Source: Moraxellaceae bacterium | Lineage (GTDB): Bacteria; Pseudomonadota; Gammaproteobacteria; Pseudomonadales; Moraxellaceae | Length of the DNA stretch: 32,562 nucleotides | Reading direction: 5' to 3' | NCBI GenBank assembly: GCA_029267635.1 | Contig: JAJUIK010000021.1 | Location: 1 to 32,562, forward strand | In this document: one piece after another, positions 22,974-31,460 of the stretch | Layout: each line of letters opens with the position of its first letter | Numbering within the stretch: the first letter of the stretch is position 1 | Notes under the pieces: generated by a model | Told to the model about the DNA's origin: nothing | Databases searched by the model: none | Seen by the model: the letters and a program-made list of their open reading frames with translations, nothing else | Position numbers and translations under genes: made by a program

Positions 22974-23756
22974 TTATTTGTAGTATTTGCGGAATTCAGG
23001 TTGACGTTTTTCTTTCAGGGCATTGACACCTTCACGCGACTCTTCTGTATCGTAATACAATTTCAAGGCGTACATGCCCATGCCTGCGATGCCTGCCTGA
23101 TGTGCAGTATCCATATTGAAGCTGCGTTTCGCGATGGCCAAAGCCGTTGGACTACGTTGGCAAAGTTCTTCACCCCATGCCTGAACCTCAGCATCCAGTT
23201 GCTCTGCCGGTACGCATTTGTTTGCCAAACCGATTTCAACAGCTTCAGGGCCGGAATAACGGCGGCACATATACCAGATTTCACGTGCTTTCTTTTCACC
23301 CACCACACGTGCCAGGAACGCTGTACCATAACCTGGATCCACTGAACCCATTTTCGGGCCAACCTGACCAAAAATAGCTTTTTCTGAACAGATCGTCAGG
23401 TCACAAATCGTGGCCAAGACATTACCACCACCGATCGCATAACCTTGTACACGGGCAATCACCGGCTTTGGTACATCACGAATTGCAGTATGTAATTCTT
23501 CCATTGGTAAGCCAATGGTGCCACGACCGTCGTAATTACCATTGTGTGCGGATTGATCACCACCGGTACAGAAAGCTTTTTCGCCAGCACCAGTCAATAC
23601 AATCGCGCCGACATCGCGGTCATAGCCTGCTTTATTGAGGGCTTTAATGATTTCATCACAGGTTTGGCCACGGAAGGCATTCATTTTTTCTGGACGGTTG
23701 ATGGTGATCCAAGCCACACCATTTTTCACTTCATACAAGATATCTTCAAAATTCAT
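22974..23756 (-). CDS. badI: 2-ketocyclohexanecarboxyl-CoA hydrolase
   Basis: BadI opens the ring by adding water across 2-ketocyclohexanecarboxyl-CoA, giving pimeloyl-CoA. The 260-residue crotonase-fold protein is strikingly like Rhodopseudomonas palustris BadI as I remember it. Examples are RPEKMNAFRGQTCDE, NYDGRGTIGLPMEELHTAIR, GYAIGGGNVLATICDLTICS, FGQVGPKMGSVDPGYGTAFL and the C-terminal KRSFNMDTAHQAGIAGMGMY. The relative MenB catalyses the reverse type of reaction (ring closure), which is the main alternative. However, no menaquinone genes are here, while badH and aliAB are. AAGGAAG precedes the ATG. It is the second gene of the operon, 55 bp after badH. This is the most diagnostic gene of the pathway. 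Confidence 0.93.
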   Translation of the reverse strand: MNFEDILYEVKNGVAWITINRPEKMNAFRGQTCDEIIKALNKAGYDRDVGAIVLTGAGEKAFCTGGDQSAHNGNYDGRGTIGLPMEELHTAIRDVPKPVIARVQGYAIGGGNVLATICDLTICSEKAIFGQVGPKMGSVDPGYGTAFLARVVGEKKAREIWYMCRRYSGPEAVEIGLANKCVPAEQLDAEVQAWGEELCQRSPTALAIAKRSFNMDTAHQAGIAGMGMYALKLYYDTEESREGVNALKEKRQPEFRKYYK

Positions 23757-23811
23757 TTTTTCTGTCTTCCTTTAACCTTATTTTTTTCTAGCCTGCCTAT
23801 GTAATGAGGCA

Positions 23812-24579
23812 TTATCCATTCATGGTGAGACCGCCAGACACACTCAATACCTGACCGGTAATGAAGCTCGCATCATCACTTAAGAAAAATGCAATTGAAG
23901 AGGCCAAATCATCCGGCTGACCTAAACGGCCCAATGGAATCGCACGGGTAAATGCTTCACGCAGCTTTTCCGGATTCGCTGCACCTTCAGTGACACCTGC
24001 CAGCAACGCGGTATCCGTTGGGCCCGGACAGATCACATTCAGCGTAATATTATTGCGTGAATGTTCACGAGCCAGTGTTTTAGAGAAGGAAAGCAGACCA
24101 CCTTTACAGGCTGCATACACGGCTTCACCTGAAGAACCCACACGTGCCGCATCGGATGCAATATTCACAATACGACCCGAGTTGCGTTCCACCATACCAG
24201 GCAATACGGCATGGTGCATATTGAGCATGCCCACCAGGTTGATCTGGATCAGACGATCCCACTCCGTTGCATTGGTTTTCAAGAAAGGTTTGAATACATC
24301 CCAACCGGCATTATTGACCAGACCATCAATTGGACCAAGTTCCGCTTGCGTCTTGGCAACGGCTTGATCAACCACATCACGGTTGGTAATGTCACACTGT
24401 ACAGCCAATGCCTGCCCTTTATTATTCTTAATTTCAGCAACCAGCGCTTCAGCTGCCTGCATATTCATATCAAATACCGCGACTTTCGCACCTTCAGCAG
24501 CTAAGCGTTTGCATGTTGCAGAACCAATCCCGCCTGCACCACCCGTCACAATAATGACTTTATCTTTCAATCCTTTCAT
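23812..24579 (-). CDS. badH: 2-hydroxycyclohexanecarboxyl-CoA dehydrogenase (SDR)
   Basis: BadH oxidises 2-hydroxycyclohexanecarboxyl-CoA to the 2-keto compound with NAD+, making the substrate of BadI. The 255-residue short-chain dehydrogenase shows the nucleotide motif TGGAGGIG (12-19), NNAG (89-92) and the catalytic Ser142, Tyr155 and Lys159 (YAACK). The segment NVICPGPTDTALLAGVTEGA and the overall length fit BadH. FabG-like 3-oxoacyl reductases are close relatives, so the call leans on badI lying directly downstream. AAGGAAG lies before ATG 24579. It is the first gene of the minus-strand ring-cleavage operon, and its promoter region holds operator-like site A. Confidence 0.88.
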   Translation of the reverse strand: MKGLKDKVIIVTGGAGGIGSATCKRLAAEGAKVAVFDMNMQAAEALVAEIKNNKGQALAVQCDITNRDVVDQAVAKTQAELGPIDGLVNNAGWDVFKPFLKTNATEWDRLIQINLVGMLNMHHAVLPGMVERNSGRIVNIASDAARVGSSGEAVYAACKGGLLSFSKTLAREHSRNNITLNVICPGPTDTALLAGVTEGAANPEKLREAFTRAIPLGRLGQPDDLASSIAFFLSDDASFITGQVLSVSGGLTMNG

Positions 24580-24669
24580 CGCACTTCCTTATTTGCTGAA
24601 TTAAAATTCAATATTTATTATTTACACTTTAAACATACTCAATAAGAAAAATAATTTCAATTATGAATA

Positions 24670-24690
24670 ATTATATTTCACAATACGAAA
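24670..24690 (-). promoter_or_regulatory. badH promoter -10 with operator-like palindrome A
   Basis: On the minus strand a 15-mer TTTCGTATTGTGAAA (24690-24676) is directly followed by TATAAT (24675-24670), about 90 bp before the badH start. The palindrome has the same 6-3-6 layout and TTTCGT left arm as site B. A protein bound there would overlap the -35/-10 region, which suggests repression. The -35 element is poor, so activation is also possible. Confidence 0.55.
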
Positions 24691-24949
24691 TTTAATTACT
24701 ATTAGATTAAAAATATAAGTTGTTGTTTATAAATGATTTTAATTAAAAAAACATCAACAATAATAAATATTTTGTTACATGTTTGTTTTTAAATACGAGA
24801 TAACTCTTTTACTTAAGTCAATTTTTAAGCTCGATTCGCTATATTTTTCCTATTGTAAGCACCCAAAACAACCGTATACCCTGTTCAAAAAATATATAAA
24901 AATAAAATAAAAAACATAGGGATAAATTTAAAATAAATAGATTAAAGCG

Positions 24950-24981
24950 AAAAAAAGACCAGTACAGCATGCTGTCTGGTC
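24950..24981 (-). terminator. Second terminator downstream of gcdH
   Basis: On the minus strand a long stem pairs GACCAG with CTGGTC and continues through the self-complementary ACAGCATGCTGT with one bulged base. Seven T follow (A run at 24950-24956 on the plus strand). It is a strong factor-independent terminator, placed about 115 bp after the gcdH stop and behind another terminator. Confidence 0.75.
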
Positions 24982-25017
24982 ATTTAACTTATTTCATAAT
25001 ACAGAATTTTATTTTAT

Positions 25018-25051
25018 AAAAAATGGGAATATGTAGGCCCACATATTCCCA
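25018..25051 (-). terminator. Terminator of the acyl-CoA dehydrogenase-gcdH operon
   Basis: On the minus strand an 11-bp stem TGGGAATATGT / ACATATTCCCA (25051-25041 and 25034-25024) with a 6-nt loop is followed by six T (25023-25018). It lies 45 bp after the gcdH stop and is a textbook intrinsic terminator. Confidence 0.85.
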
Positions 25052-25095
25052 GGAGTTAAAAAACGTTTATTGTTTTATTCAGCACACAATGCAAA

Positions 25096-26292
25096 TTAAT
25101 TACAGAAAGCGGCGATTCCGGTCTGCGCACGTCCTAAAATTAAGGCATGAATGTCATGGGTACCTTCATAGGTATTCACCACTTCCAGGTTGACCAGATG
25201 TCGCGCCACACCAAATTCATCACTGATCCCGTTCCCTCCCATCATGTCACGGGCCAGTCGGGCAATATCCAGTGCCTTACCGCAGTTATTGCGCTTGATC
25301 AGCGAGGTACCTTCGACTGAAGCAATGCCTTCATCTTTCATACGGCCAAAACGTAAGGCAATTTGTAACCCCAGTGCAATTTCAGTTTGCATATCAGCCA
25401 ATTTTTTCTGGATCAGCTGATTGGCAGCCAATGGTCGGCCAAATTGTTTACGATCCATAGTGTATTGATGTGCCGTCTGCCAACAGAATTCCGCCGCTCC
25501 CATCGCCCCCCAGGCAATGCCATAACGGGCACTATTGAGACAGGTAAATGGACCTTTTAAGCCGCGGATTTCCGGGAACGCATTTTCTTCCGGTACAAAA
25601 ACATTATCCATGACGATTTCACCGGTAATCGACGCGCGCAAACCGACCTTGCCATGAATCGCCGGAGCAGACAGCCCTTCCCAGCCTTTTTCTAAAATAA
25701 ACCCGCGAATCGGGCCGACATTGCCTTCTGCAGAAACTTCTTTCGCCCAGACCACAAACACATCCGCAATCGGACTGTTGGTAATCCACATTTTCGCCCC
25801 AGTCAGACGGTAGCCGCCATCCACTTTTTTCGCACGGGTAATCATGCTGCCCGGGTCAGAACCATGATCCGGTTCAGTTAAGCCGAAACAGCCGATATAT
25901 TCACCGGTTGCCAGTTTCGGTAAGTATTTTTGTTTCTGCTCTTCGGAACCAAACTCGTTAATTGGCACCATCACCAGCGAACTTTGCACACTGGCCATTG
26001 ATCGGTAACCCGAATCAACACGCTCCACTTCACGGGCAATCAGACCATAACTGACATAATTTAAACCAGCACCGCCATACTGTTCAGGAATGGTAGGTCC
26101 TAACAACCCCAGTTCACCCATTTCACGGAAAATCTTGGGATCGGTTTGTTCGTGACGGAACTGTTCCAATACACGTGGCATCAATTTGTCTTGGCTATAC
26201 GCATAGGCGGTTTCGCGAATCATGCGCTCTTCTTCAGTGAGTTGCTGCTCAATCAAAAAAGGGTCCTGCCAGTTAAATCCGCTTGCTTTCAT
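25096..26292 (-). CDS. gcdH: Glutaryl-CoA dehydrogenase
   Basis: GcdH oxidises and decarboxylates glutaryl-CoA to crotonyl-CoA and CO2, passing electrons to ETF. The 398-residue product shows the family signature [20 protein letters not shown] with the catalytic Glu376. It also has [16 protein letters not shown] in the FAD/substrate domain and the [20 protein letters not shown] segment near the N-terminus. I start it at ATG 26292 because AAAGGA lies 9 nt upstream; the in-frame codons further upstream have no such support. It follows another acyl-CoA dehydrogenase by 53 bp and is followed by two terminators. In this setting it handles glutaryl-CoA from shortened pimeloyl-CoA; lysine and glutarate breakdown are other possible inputs. 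Confidence 0.93.
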   Translation of the reverse strand: MKASGFNWQDPFLIEQQLTEEERMIRETAYAYSQDKLMPRVLEQFRHEQTDPKIFREMGELGLLGPTIPEQYGGAGLNYVSYGLIAREVERVDSGYRSMASVQSSLVMVPINEFGSEEQKQKYLPKLATGEYIGCFGLTEPDHGSDPGSMITRAKKVDGGYRLTGAKMWITNSPIADVFVVWAKEVSAEGNVGPIRGFILEKGWEGLSAPAIHGKVGLRASITGEIVMDNVFVPEENAFPEIRGLKGPFTCLNSARYGIAWGAMGAAEFCWQTAHQYTMDRKQFGRPLAANQLIQKKLADMQTEIALGLQIALRFGRMKDEGIASVEGTSLIKRNNCGKALDIARLARDMMGGNGISDEFGVARHLVNLEVVNTYEGTHDIHALILGRAQTGIAAFCN

Positions 26293-26345
26293 GTTGCATT
26301 CCTTTCTAATGTTTTTAATCAATCTTGGACTGTTGAGTGTCCTGT

Positions 26346-27500
26346 TTAGGCAGTTGCCGCCTTGATCATGTCACGGGCAATAATCAACTGTTGAATCTGG
26401 GTGGTTCCTTCATAAAGGCGGAATAAACGCACATCACGATAAAAACGCTCAATGGCATATTCACTGATATAGCCTGCGCCACCATGAATTTGTAAGCAGC
26501 GGTCTGCAACGCGACCACACATTTCTGTGGCAAACATTTTGGCACACGAGGCTTCAGTAATAATGCTTTCACCTTCATCACGACGACGTGCAGCATCGAG
26601 TACCATACATTTCGCGGCATAAATTTCAGCTTTGGAATCTGCCAGCATGGCCTGAATCAGCTGGAAATTGGCAATCGGTTGACCAAACTGTTTACGTTCA
26701 ATTGCATAGTTCAAAGCATCATCCAGCATACGCTCAGCCATACCCACGCTATAAGCACCGATATGCAAACGGCCTTTATCCAGCACTTTCATCGCGGTTT
26801 TAAAACCAACGCCTTCTACGCCACCAATTAACTGATCTTGATGTACACGACAGTTATCAAAAATCACGTCACAGGTGTAGGAACCTTTCTGGCCCATTTT
26901 CTTGTCCATTTTACCCAGAGATAAACCTGGCGTACCCGCTTCAACCAAAAAGGCTGAAATCCCTGCAGCACCCTTGATTTCCGGATTGGTTCGCGCCATC
27001 ACGGTAAAGGTGGCCGCACGCGGCGCATTGGTGATAAAGCGCTTGGTGCCATTCAACACATAATAGTCACCCTCTTTAATCGCCGAAGTTTTTAATGCTG
27101 CTGCATCCGAACCGGAATCTGGTTCGGTCAGGCAAAAGGAACCAATAATCTCGCCGCTGGCATAGCGTGGCAGATATTTCTGTTTTTGTTCTTCCGTACC
27201 ATCAATGATAATGCCACTAGAGCCGATACCATTATTGGTGCCAATCAACGAACGGAATGCCGCAGAAGTATGGCCAAGCTCAAGCGCTACCAGAACTTCT
27301 TCTTCCATCGTCAGGCCTAAGCCTCCATATTCTTCTGGAATCGTCAAGCCAAACAGGCCCATGTCACGCATCTGCTGCACAATCTGTTCAGGAATCGCTT
27401 CAGATTCCTCCACAATATGCTCGTTCGGGCGCAGTTCATTGGTCACGAAGTCTCGAATCGTCGCTAACAGTTGCTCTAACATCTGCTGATCACGGATCAT
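26346..27500 (-). CDS. Acyl-CoA dehydrogenase, possibly for pimeloyl-/dicarboxyl-CoA
   Basis: This FAD enzyme should form the 2,3-double bond of an acyl-CoA. The 384-residue product has the complete family layout, with [20 protein letters not shown], the [20 protein letters not shown] region and [17 protein letters not shown] with catalytic Glu364. ATG 27500 is chosen because AGGAG lies 8 nt upstream; codons upstream of it look non-coding. It is the first gene of the operon ending in gcdH, and it is divergent from the hydratase-dehydrogenase-thiolase operon. This placement suggests that it acts on pimeloyl-CoA, like DcaA or PimCD in dicarboxylate pathways. The substrate is inferred only. Confidence 0.8.
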   Translation of the reverse strand: MIRDQQMLEQLLATIRDFVTNELRPNEHIVEESEAIPEQIVQQMRDMGLFGLTIPEEYGGLGLTMEEEVLVALELGHTSAAFRSLIGTNNGIGSSGIIIDGTEEQKQKYLPRYASGEIIGSFCLTEPDSGSDAAALKTSAIKEGDYYVLNGTKRFITNAPRAATFTVMARTNPEIKGAAGISAFLVEAGTPGLSLGKMDKKMGQKGSYTCDVIFDNCRVHQDQLIGGVEGVGFKTAMKVLDKGRLHIGAYSVGMAERMLDDALNYAIERKQFGQPIANFQLIQAMLADSKAEIYAAKCMVLDAARRRDEGESIITEASCAKMFATEMCGRVADRCLQIHGGAGYISEYAIERFYRDVRLFRLYEGTTQIQQLIIARDMIKAATA

Positions 27501-27573
27501 CTTTTGCTCCTTATATCTATTTATCTTTTTTGTAGGCTGATGCGATCCTGCATCAACATCTAACAATATTAAA

Positions 27574-27588
27574 TTTCGTTATACGAAA
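27574..27588. promoter_or_regulatory. Operator-like palindrome B
   Basis: TTTCGTTATACGAAA is a perfect 6-3-6 inverted repeat, about 75 bp upstream of the acyl-CoA dehydrogenase start on the minus strand. It lies between weak -35 (TTGTTT) and -10 (TAATAT) candidates. It is the clearest member of the four-site set and a likely binding site for the IclR-family regulator encoded at 31461-32309. Confidence 0.6.
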
Positions 27589-27754
27589 AACAATACCAGT
27601 ATAAAATAGATAAAACAAGCTATACATCCTAAATAATTTCATTTAGCAAAATAAAATTCCAATATATTTTATATTTCGAGGTCATTTCTCCTTTTATTTA
27701 TAAAATAATGGTTGTTTCCTCACCGAATTTGCATTAAGTTTTATTGAAAATAAT

Positions 27755-27769
27755 TTTTGCTATGCGGAA
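27755..27769. promoter_or_regulatory. Operator-like palindrome C
   Basis: TTTTGCTATGCGGAA is a 6-3-6 inverted repeat with one mismatched pair, ending 9 bp before the hydratase start. It overlaps the likely ribosome-binding/transcription-start area and lies just after a -10-like AATAAT (27749-27754). It is the weakest of the four sites. Confidence 0.4.
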
Positions 27770-27778
27770 TTTTTAAGA

Positions 27779-28555
27779 ATGGATGCTCAACTTATACAGA
27801 TCGACTTATCGACACCTCATATTGCAATCATCAAAATTAACCGTCCAGAGGTTAAAAATGCGTTAAATACCGCCGTACGCAAACAACTGGCACAGGCTTT
27901 TGCCGAGCAAAGCAGCAACGATGAAGTCCGCGTGATCGTGCTCACAGGGGGAGATGAATGCTTTGCGGCCGGCGCGGATCTTCATGAAATGGCCGAAGCC
28001 AATTCGATTGACATCTATTTACGTCATACCGAACGCTATTGGCAACAAATTGCCCAGTGTCCTAAACCTGTAATTGCCGCAGTCAATGGCTTTGCCTTGG
28101 GTGGTGGTTGTGAACTTGCCATGCATGCCGACATTATTATTGCTGGTCAAAGTGCCAAGTTTGGCCAACCTGAAATCAAAGTCGGACTGATGCCAGGTGC
28201 CGGAGGTACACAGCGTTTAGTCAAAGCGATTGGCAAATTTCAAGCCATGCGCATGATCATGACCGGTTGTATTGTATCCGCTGAAGAAGCCTTGAGTATG
28301 GGTTTGGTTTCTCAGGTCACAGAAGACAGTGCAACCATTTCTACCGCTCTAAAAATGGCACAACAAATCGCACAACTGCCACCCATTGCATTAGAACAAA
28401 TCAAAGAAAATGTGCTGATGAGTCAAGAACTGCCTTTACATGCAGGACTTGCGCTAGAGCGTAAATCATTCCAGCTGTTATTTGATACTCAAGATCAAAA
28501 AGAAGGCATTCGCGCGTTTATGGAAAAACGCAAACCCAACTACCAAGGCAAATAA
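27779..28555 (+). CDS. Enoyl-CoA hydratase (BadK/PaaF/DcaE-like)
   Basis: This crotonase-family enzyme should add water to a 2-enoyl-CoA. The 258-residue product has the two catalytic glutamates, Glu112 in GGGCELAMHAD and Glu132 in FGQPEIKVGLMPGAGGTQR, plus the oxyanion loop CFAAGADLHEMAE. The C-terminal KEGIRAFMEKRKPNYQGK is typical of PaaF-like hydratases. In this island it could hydrate cyclohex-1-ene-carboxyl-CoA (the BadK step), 2-heptenedioyl-CoA, crotonyl-CoA, or all of them, since no other hydratase is encoded here. The ribosome site is poor. It opens the plus-strand operon and is followed by the 3-hydroxyacyl-CoA dehydrogenase 20 bp later. Confidence 0.85.
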   Translation: MDAQLIQIDLSTPHIAIIKINRPEVKNALNTAVRKQLAQAFAEQSSNDEVRVIVLTGGDECFAAGADLHEMAEANSIDIYLRHTERYWQQIAQCPKPVIAAVNGFALGGGCELAMHADIIIAGQSAKFGQPEIKVGLMPGAGGTQRLVKAIGKFQAMRMIMTGCIVSAEEALSMGLVSQVTEDSATISTALKMAQQIAQLPPIALEQIKENVLMSQELPLHAGLALERKSFQLLFDTQDQKEGIRAFMEKRKPNYQGK

Positions 28556-28575
28556 AACTATAAAAAGGGCAAATC

Positions 28576-30105
28576 ATGCAAACGACAATTCAGCAGATTG
28601 GGATTATTGGTGCAGGCATTATGGGCACCGGCATTGCACAAATTGCCATTCAATCCGGTCATGATGTGTATCTTTATGATGCCAATATTGATGCTGCCCA
28701 GCAGGCTAAAAACAAACTGGAACACACCCTGCAGCAGCTGGCAGCCAAAGGGAAATTCACAACAGAACAAGTGGAAACCGCACTCGCCCATTTGCATGTG
28801 GTTAAGAACATGCAGCAACTCAAGGTCTGCGAGCTGGTGATCGAAGCCATTATTGAGAAGCTGGACGTCAAAAAACAATTGATGCAGCAGCTCGAAAGTG
28901 TGGTTTCAGCAGATACGATTCTGGCCACTAACACCTCTTCCCTGTCGGTAACCGCAATTGCGGCTGACTGCCAGCATCCTGAACGTGTGGTGGGGTACCA
29001 TTTCTTTAACCCGGTGCCACTGATGAAAGTGGTAGAAGTGATTCAGGGTTTGCATACGCAGCCTGAAATCATTGAAACCCTGACCCACCTGGCGCATAAA
29101 ATGGGTCATCGTCCGGTACGCACCAAAGATACCCCGGGATTTATCATCAATCATGCCGGGCGTGCCTACCTGACCGAATCATTAAAAATTCTTGGTGAAA
29201 ATGTCGCAACTGTAGAACAGATTGACCAAGTGCTGAAATCTTCACTAGGCTTTCGCATGGGGCCGTTTGAACTGCTCGACCTCACCGGTCTGGATGTGTC
29301 CTATCCGGTGATGGAATCGATTTATCAGCAGTATTATCAGGAACCACGTTACCGTCCAAGTGTCATTATTCAGCAAATGTTGACTGGCAAACAGCTCGGA
29401 CGCAAAACCGGTCAGGGGTTTTATCGCTATGTTGATCAACAAAAACAAAACGCAACAACTGCTGAACCGGACCTTTCATATGCTGGCCCGTTTCCTAAGG
29501 TCTGGCTTGCGACCGATTTCCCACAGGACAAAGCCCTGTTAAGAGAATTTCTAGCCGTCAGACAGATTCAACTGGATACGGCAGAACAGCCCGCGGCTGA
29601 CTCTCTGGTGGTGATTGCCAGTTATGGTGAAGACGCGACCAGTAGCGCTCTGCGTTTGGGTGTCAATCCGCAGCAGGTGGTCTGTATTGATTTAATCGCC
29701 GGTTTGACACAACAGCGCACCCTGATGCCAACACTAGTGACAACCACTGCCATGAAACAGGCGGCTCAGGCGATCTTTCATGACGGCATGAGTCACGTGA
29801 CCTGGATTACAGAAAGTATCGGGCTGATTAGCCAGCGAGTACTGGTCATGATAGTGAATTTAGCCTGTGATATGGCGCAGCAAGGTATTGCTTCTGCAGA
29901 GGATATTAACTCGGGCGTGCGTCTGGGTCTAGCCTATCCGCATGGCCCAATTGAATGGGGTGATCTGGTCGGTTCAGAAAAAATCCTGCTCACGTTACAA
30001 CGTATGTTGGCCCTGACCGGTGATCCACGTTACCGTCCGAGCCCGTGGCTACAACGTCGATGCAAACTGAATTTGCCCCTCGATTTCCAACCGCAAAATA
30101 TTTAA
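28576..30105 (+). CDS. 3-hydroxyacyl-CoA dehydrogenase, PaaH-like
   Basis: The enzyme oxidises 3-hydroxyacyl-CoA to 3-oxoacyl-CoA with NAD+. The 509-residue product has an N-terminal Rossmann fold (IGIIGAGIMGTGIAQ, 8-22), the substrate segment GYHFFNPVPLMKVVEVIQG and the first C-terminal dimer domain (DTPGFIINHAGRAYLTES to GRKTGQGFYRY). A second copy of that domain near 410-495 contains GVRLGLAYPHGPIEWGD. This double-domain length is typical of PaaH, which acts on 3-hydroxyadipyl-CoA, so dicarboxyl-CoA substrates are likely. AAGGG precedes the ATG. It sits between the hydratase and the thiolase and completes a beta-oxidation set for pimeloyl-CoA and 3-hydroxybutyryl-CoA. Confidence 0.88.
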   Translation: MQTTIQQIGIIGAGIMGTGIAQIAIQSGHDVYLYDANIDAAQQAKNKLEHTLQQLAAKGKFTTEQVETALAHLHVVKNMQQLKVCELVIEAIIEKLDVKKQLMQQLESVVSADTILATNTSSLSVTAIAADCQHPERVVGYHFFNPVPLMKVVEVIQGLHTQPEIIETLTHLAHKMGHRPVRTKDTPGFIINHAGRAYLTESLKILGENVATVEQIDQVLKSSLGFRMGPFELLDLTGLDVSYPVMESIYQQYYQEPRYRPSVIIQQMLTGKQLGRKTGQGFYRYVDQQKQNATTAEPDLSYAGPFPKVWLATDFPQDKALLREFLAVRQIQLDTAEQPAADSLVVIASYGEDATSSALRLGVNPQQVVCIDLIAGLTQQRTLMPTLVTTTAMKQAAQAIFHDGMSHVTWITESIGLISQRVLVMIVNLACDMAQQGIASAEDINSGVRLGLAYPHGPIEWGDLVGSEKILLTLQRMLALTGDPRYRPSPWLQRRCKLNLPLDFQPQNI

Positions 30106-30146
30106 TTAACACATTAAAACAACAATTCAATTTAAAGGACTCGAAC

Positions 30147-31355
30147 ATGCTCAACGCTTATATTTATGCCGGAGTACGCACCCCCATCGGTCGCCATGCC
30201 GGTGCACTTTCTTCAATCCGTCCCGATGATTTAGCCGCGCACGTGATCAAAGGGGTATTGGAAAAAACCGGCGTTCCGGCACAGGATATTGAAGATGTCA
30301 TTTTCGGTGATACCAATCAGGCCGGTGAAGATTGCCGTAATGTGGCGCGTAATGCATTACTGGTGGCAGGACTGCCACCTTCTGTTGCAGGTCAAACCGT
30401 AAATCGCCTTTGTGCCAGTGGTCTGGCTGCGGTCATTGATGCTGCCAGAGCGATTAGCTGTGAAGAAGGCGAATTGTATATTGCCGGTGGTGTAGAAAGC
30501 ATGTCTCGCGCGCCTTTTGTCTTGGCCAAAGCGGAATCTGCCTTTAGCCGTGAAGCCACCATTTTTGATACCACCATCGGCTCACGCTTCCCAAACCCGC
30601 AATTGGTCAAAATGTATGGCAATGACAGCATGCCGGAAACGGGTGACAATGTTGCTGAACAATATGGGGTAACGCGTGAACAGGCCGATCAGTTTGCGGC
30701 AGCGTCACAAGCCAAATATGAACAAGCCAAACAACACGGTTTTTTTCAGGGTGAAATCTTAGCGATTGAAGTTTCCCAAGGCCGCAAAGCGGCACCTAAA
30801 GTGGTCAGTGAAGATGAACACCCTCGCCCGAGTTCTGACTTTACCGCCCTGCAAAAACTCAAACCGTTATTTGAGGGTGGCGTGGTTACCGCAGGCAATG
30901 CTTCAGGCATCAATGATGGTGCAGCCGCATTACTGATCGGTAGTGCGCAGGCCGGAAAAAAATATGGCCTGCAACCGCTGGCCCGAATTGTTTCTGCAGC
31001 AGCAGCCGGCATTGAACCACGCATTATGGGTGCGGGACCTATTGAAGCTATCAATAAGGCATTAAAACGTGCCAATCTTAGTTTAGAGGACATGGGCATT
31101 ATTGAAATCAATGAAGCCTTTGCCTCGCAGGTATTGTCATGTCTCAAAGGGTTAGGCATCGCTTTTGATGATCCACGCGTCAACCCGAATGGCGGTGCCA
31201 TTGCGATCGGTCATCCTTTGGGCTGCTCGGGTGCTCGGCTGGCTTTAACTGCAGCCCGTGAATTACAACGTCGTCAGAAAAAATATGCGGTGGTCAGTTT
31301 ATGTATTGGTGTTGGACAAGGTTTAGCGATGGTCATTGAAAATCCAGGGGTTTAA
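30147..31355 (+). CDS. Thiolase, PcaF/PaaJ-like (3-oxoacyl-dicarboxyl-CoA type)
   Basis: The thiolase cleaves a 3-oxoacyl-CoA with CoA to release acetyl-CoA. The 402-residue product has the nucleophile Cys89 (NRLCASGLAAV), the active-site GHPLGCSGAR with His356, and Cys386 in SLCIGVGQG. The N-terminus (YIYAGVRTPIGRHAGALSSI) and GEDCRNVARNALLVAGLP are like 3-oxoadipyl-CoA thiolases. In this cluster 3-oxopimeloyl-CoA, giving glutaryl-CoA, is the likely main substrate, and acetoacetyl-CoA a possible second. I start it at ATG 30147, which has AAAGGA 7 nt upstream; an earlier in-frame start would overlap the preceding gene. It ends the catabolic operon, 105 bp before the regulator gene. Confidence 0.9.
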   Translation: MLNAYIYAGVRTPIGRHAGALSSIRPDDLAAHVIKGVLEKTGVPAQDIEDVIFGDTNQAGEDCRNVARNALLVAGLPPSVAGQTVNRLCASGLAAVIDAARAISCEEGELYIAGGVESMSRAPFVLAKAESAFSREATIFDTTIGSRFPNPQLVKMYGNDSMPETGDNVAEQYGVTREQADQFAAASQAKYEQAKQHGFFQGEILAIEVSQGRKAAPKVVSEDEHPRPSSDFTALQKLKPLFEGGVVTAGNASGINDGAAALLIGSAQAGKKYGLQPLARIVSAAAAGIEPRIMGAGPIEAINKALKRANLSLEDMGIIEINEAFASQVLSCLKGLGIAFDDPRVNPNGGAIAIGHPLGCSGARLALTAARELQRRQKKYAVVSLCIGVGQGLAMVIENPGV

Positions 31356-31397
31356 GGTTGGTGATCAAAAGCCAATTTTTCACAATATTAACTAAAG

Positions 31398-31429
31398 TTT
31401 TGCATCGCAAAATAAATTGCTATCATAAT
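31398..31429 (+). promoter_or_regulatory. iclR-type gene promoter with operator-like palindrome D
   Basis: TTTTGCATCGCAAAA (31398-31412) is a perfect 6-3-6 inverted repeat. A -35-like TTGCAT (31400-31405) lies inside it, and a -10-like CATAAT follows 18 bp later (31424-31429). A bound repressor would cover the -35, which suggests autoregulation of the regulator gene starting at 31461. Confidence 0.6.
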
Positions 31430-31460
31430 GAAATAAGATCGTATCCAGAATGGGGATGAC

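Larger units (their letters stand above)
24580..25095. other. AT-rich intergenic region: badH promoter and gcdH terminators
   Basis: These 516 bp carry no coding sequence I can support. The badH-proximal end has a -10-like TATAAT (minus strand, 24670-24675) next to palindrome A (24676-24690). The gcdH-proximal end has two tandem terminator hairpins at 24950-24981 and 25018-25051. The middle is very AT-rich, with long A/T tracts that could bend DNA or bind nucleoid proteins. Confidence 0.7.
27501..27778. promoter_or_regulatory. Divergent promoter region with two operator-like palindromes
   Basis: This 278-bp AT-rich region separates the acyl-CoA dehydrogenase-gcdH operon from the hydratase operon. 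It holds site B (27574-27588) and site C (27755-27769). In the acyl-CoA dehydrogenase leader there is also a perfect 6-bp hairpin TGATGC/GCATCA with a 6-nt loop (27538-27555). No small gene is visible. Confidence 0.65.

Noticed and set aside
22974..23756. badI as menB (naphthoate synthase)
   Set aside because: The family is close, but the very high resemblance to BadI, the adjacent badH and aliAB genes and the absence of other men genes favour the ring hydrolase.
24700..24950. A small gene or RNA in the AT-rich badH-gcdH gap
   Set aside because: No open frame with a ribosome site and no stable hairpin besides the two terminators is visible; the A/T tracts are low complexity.
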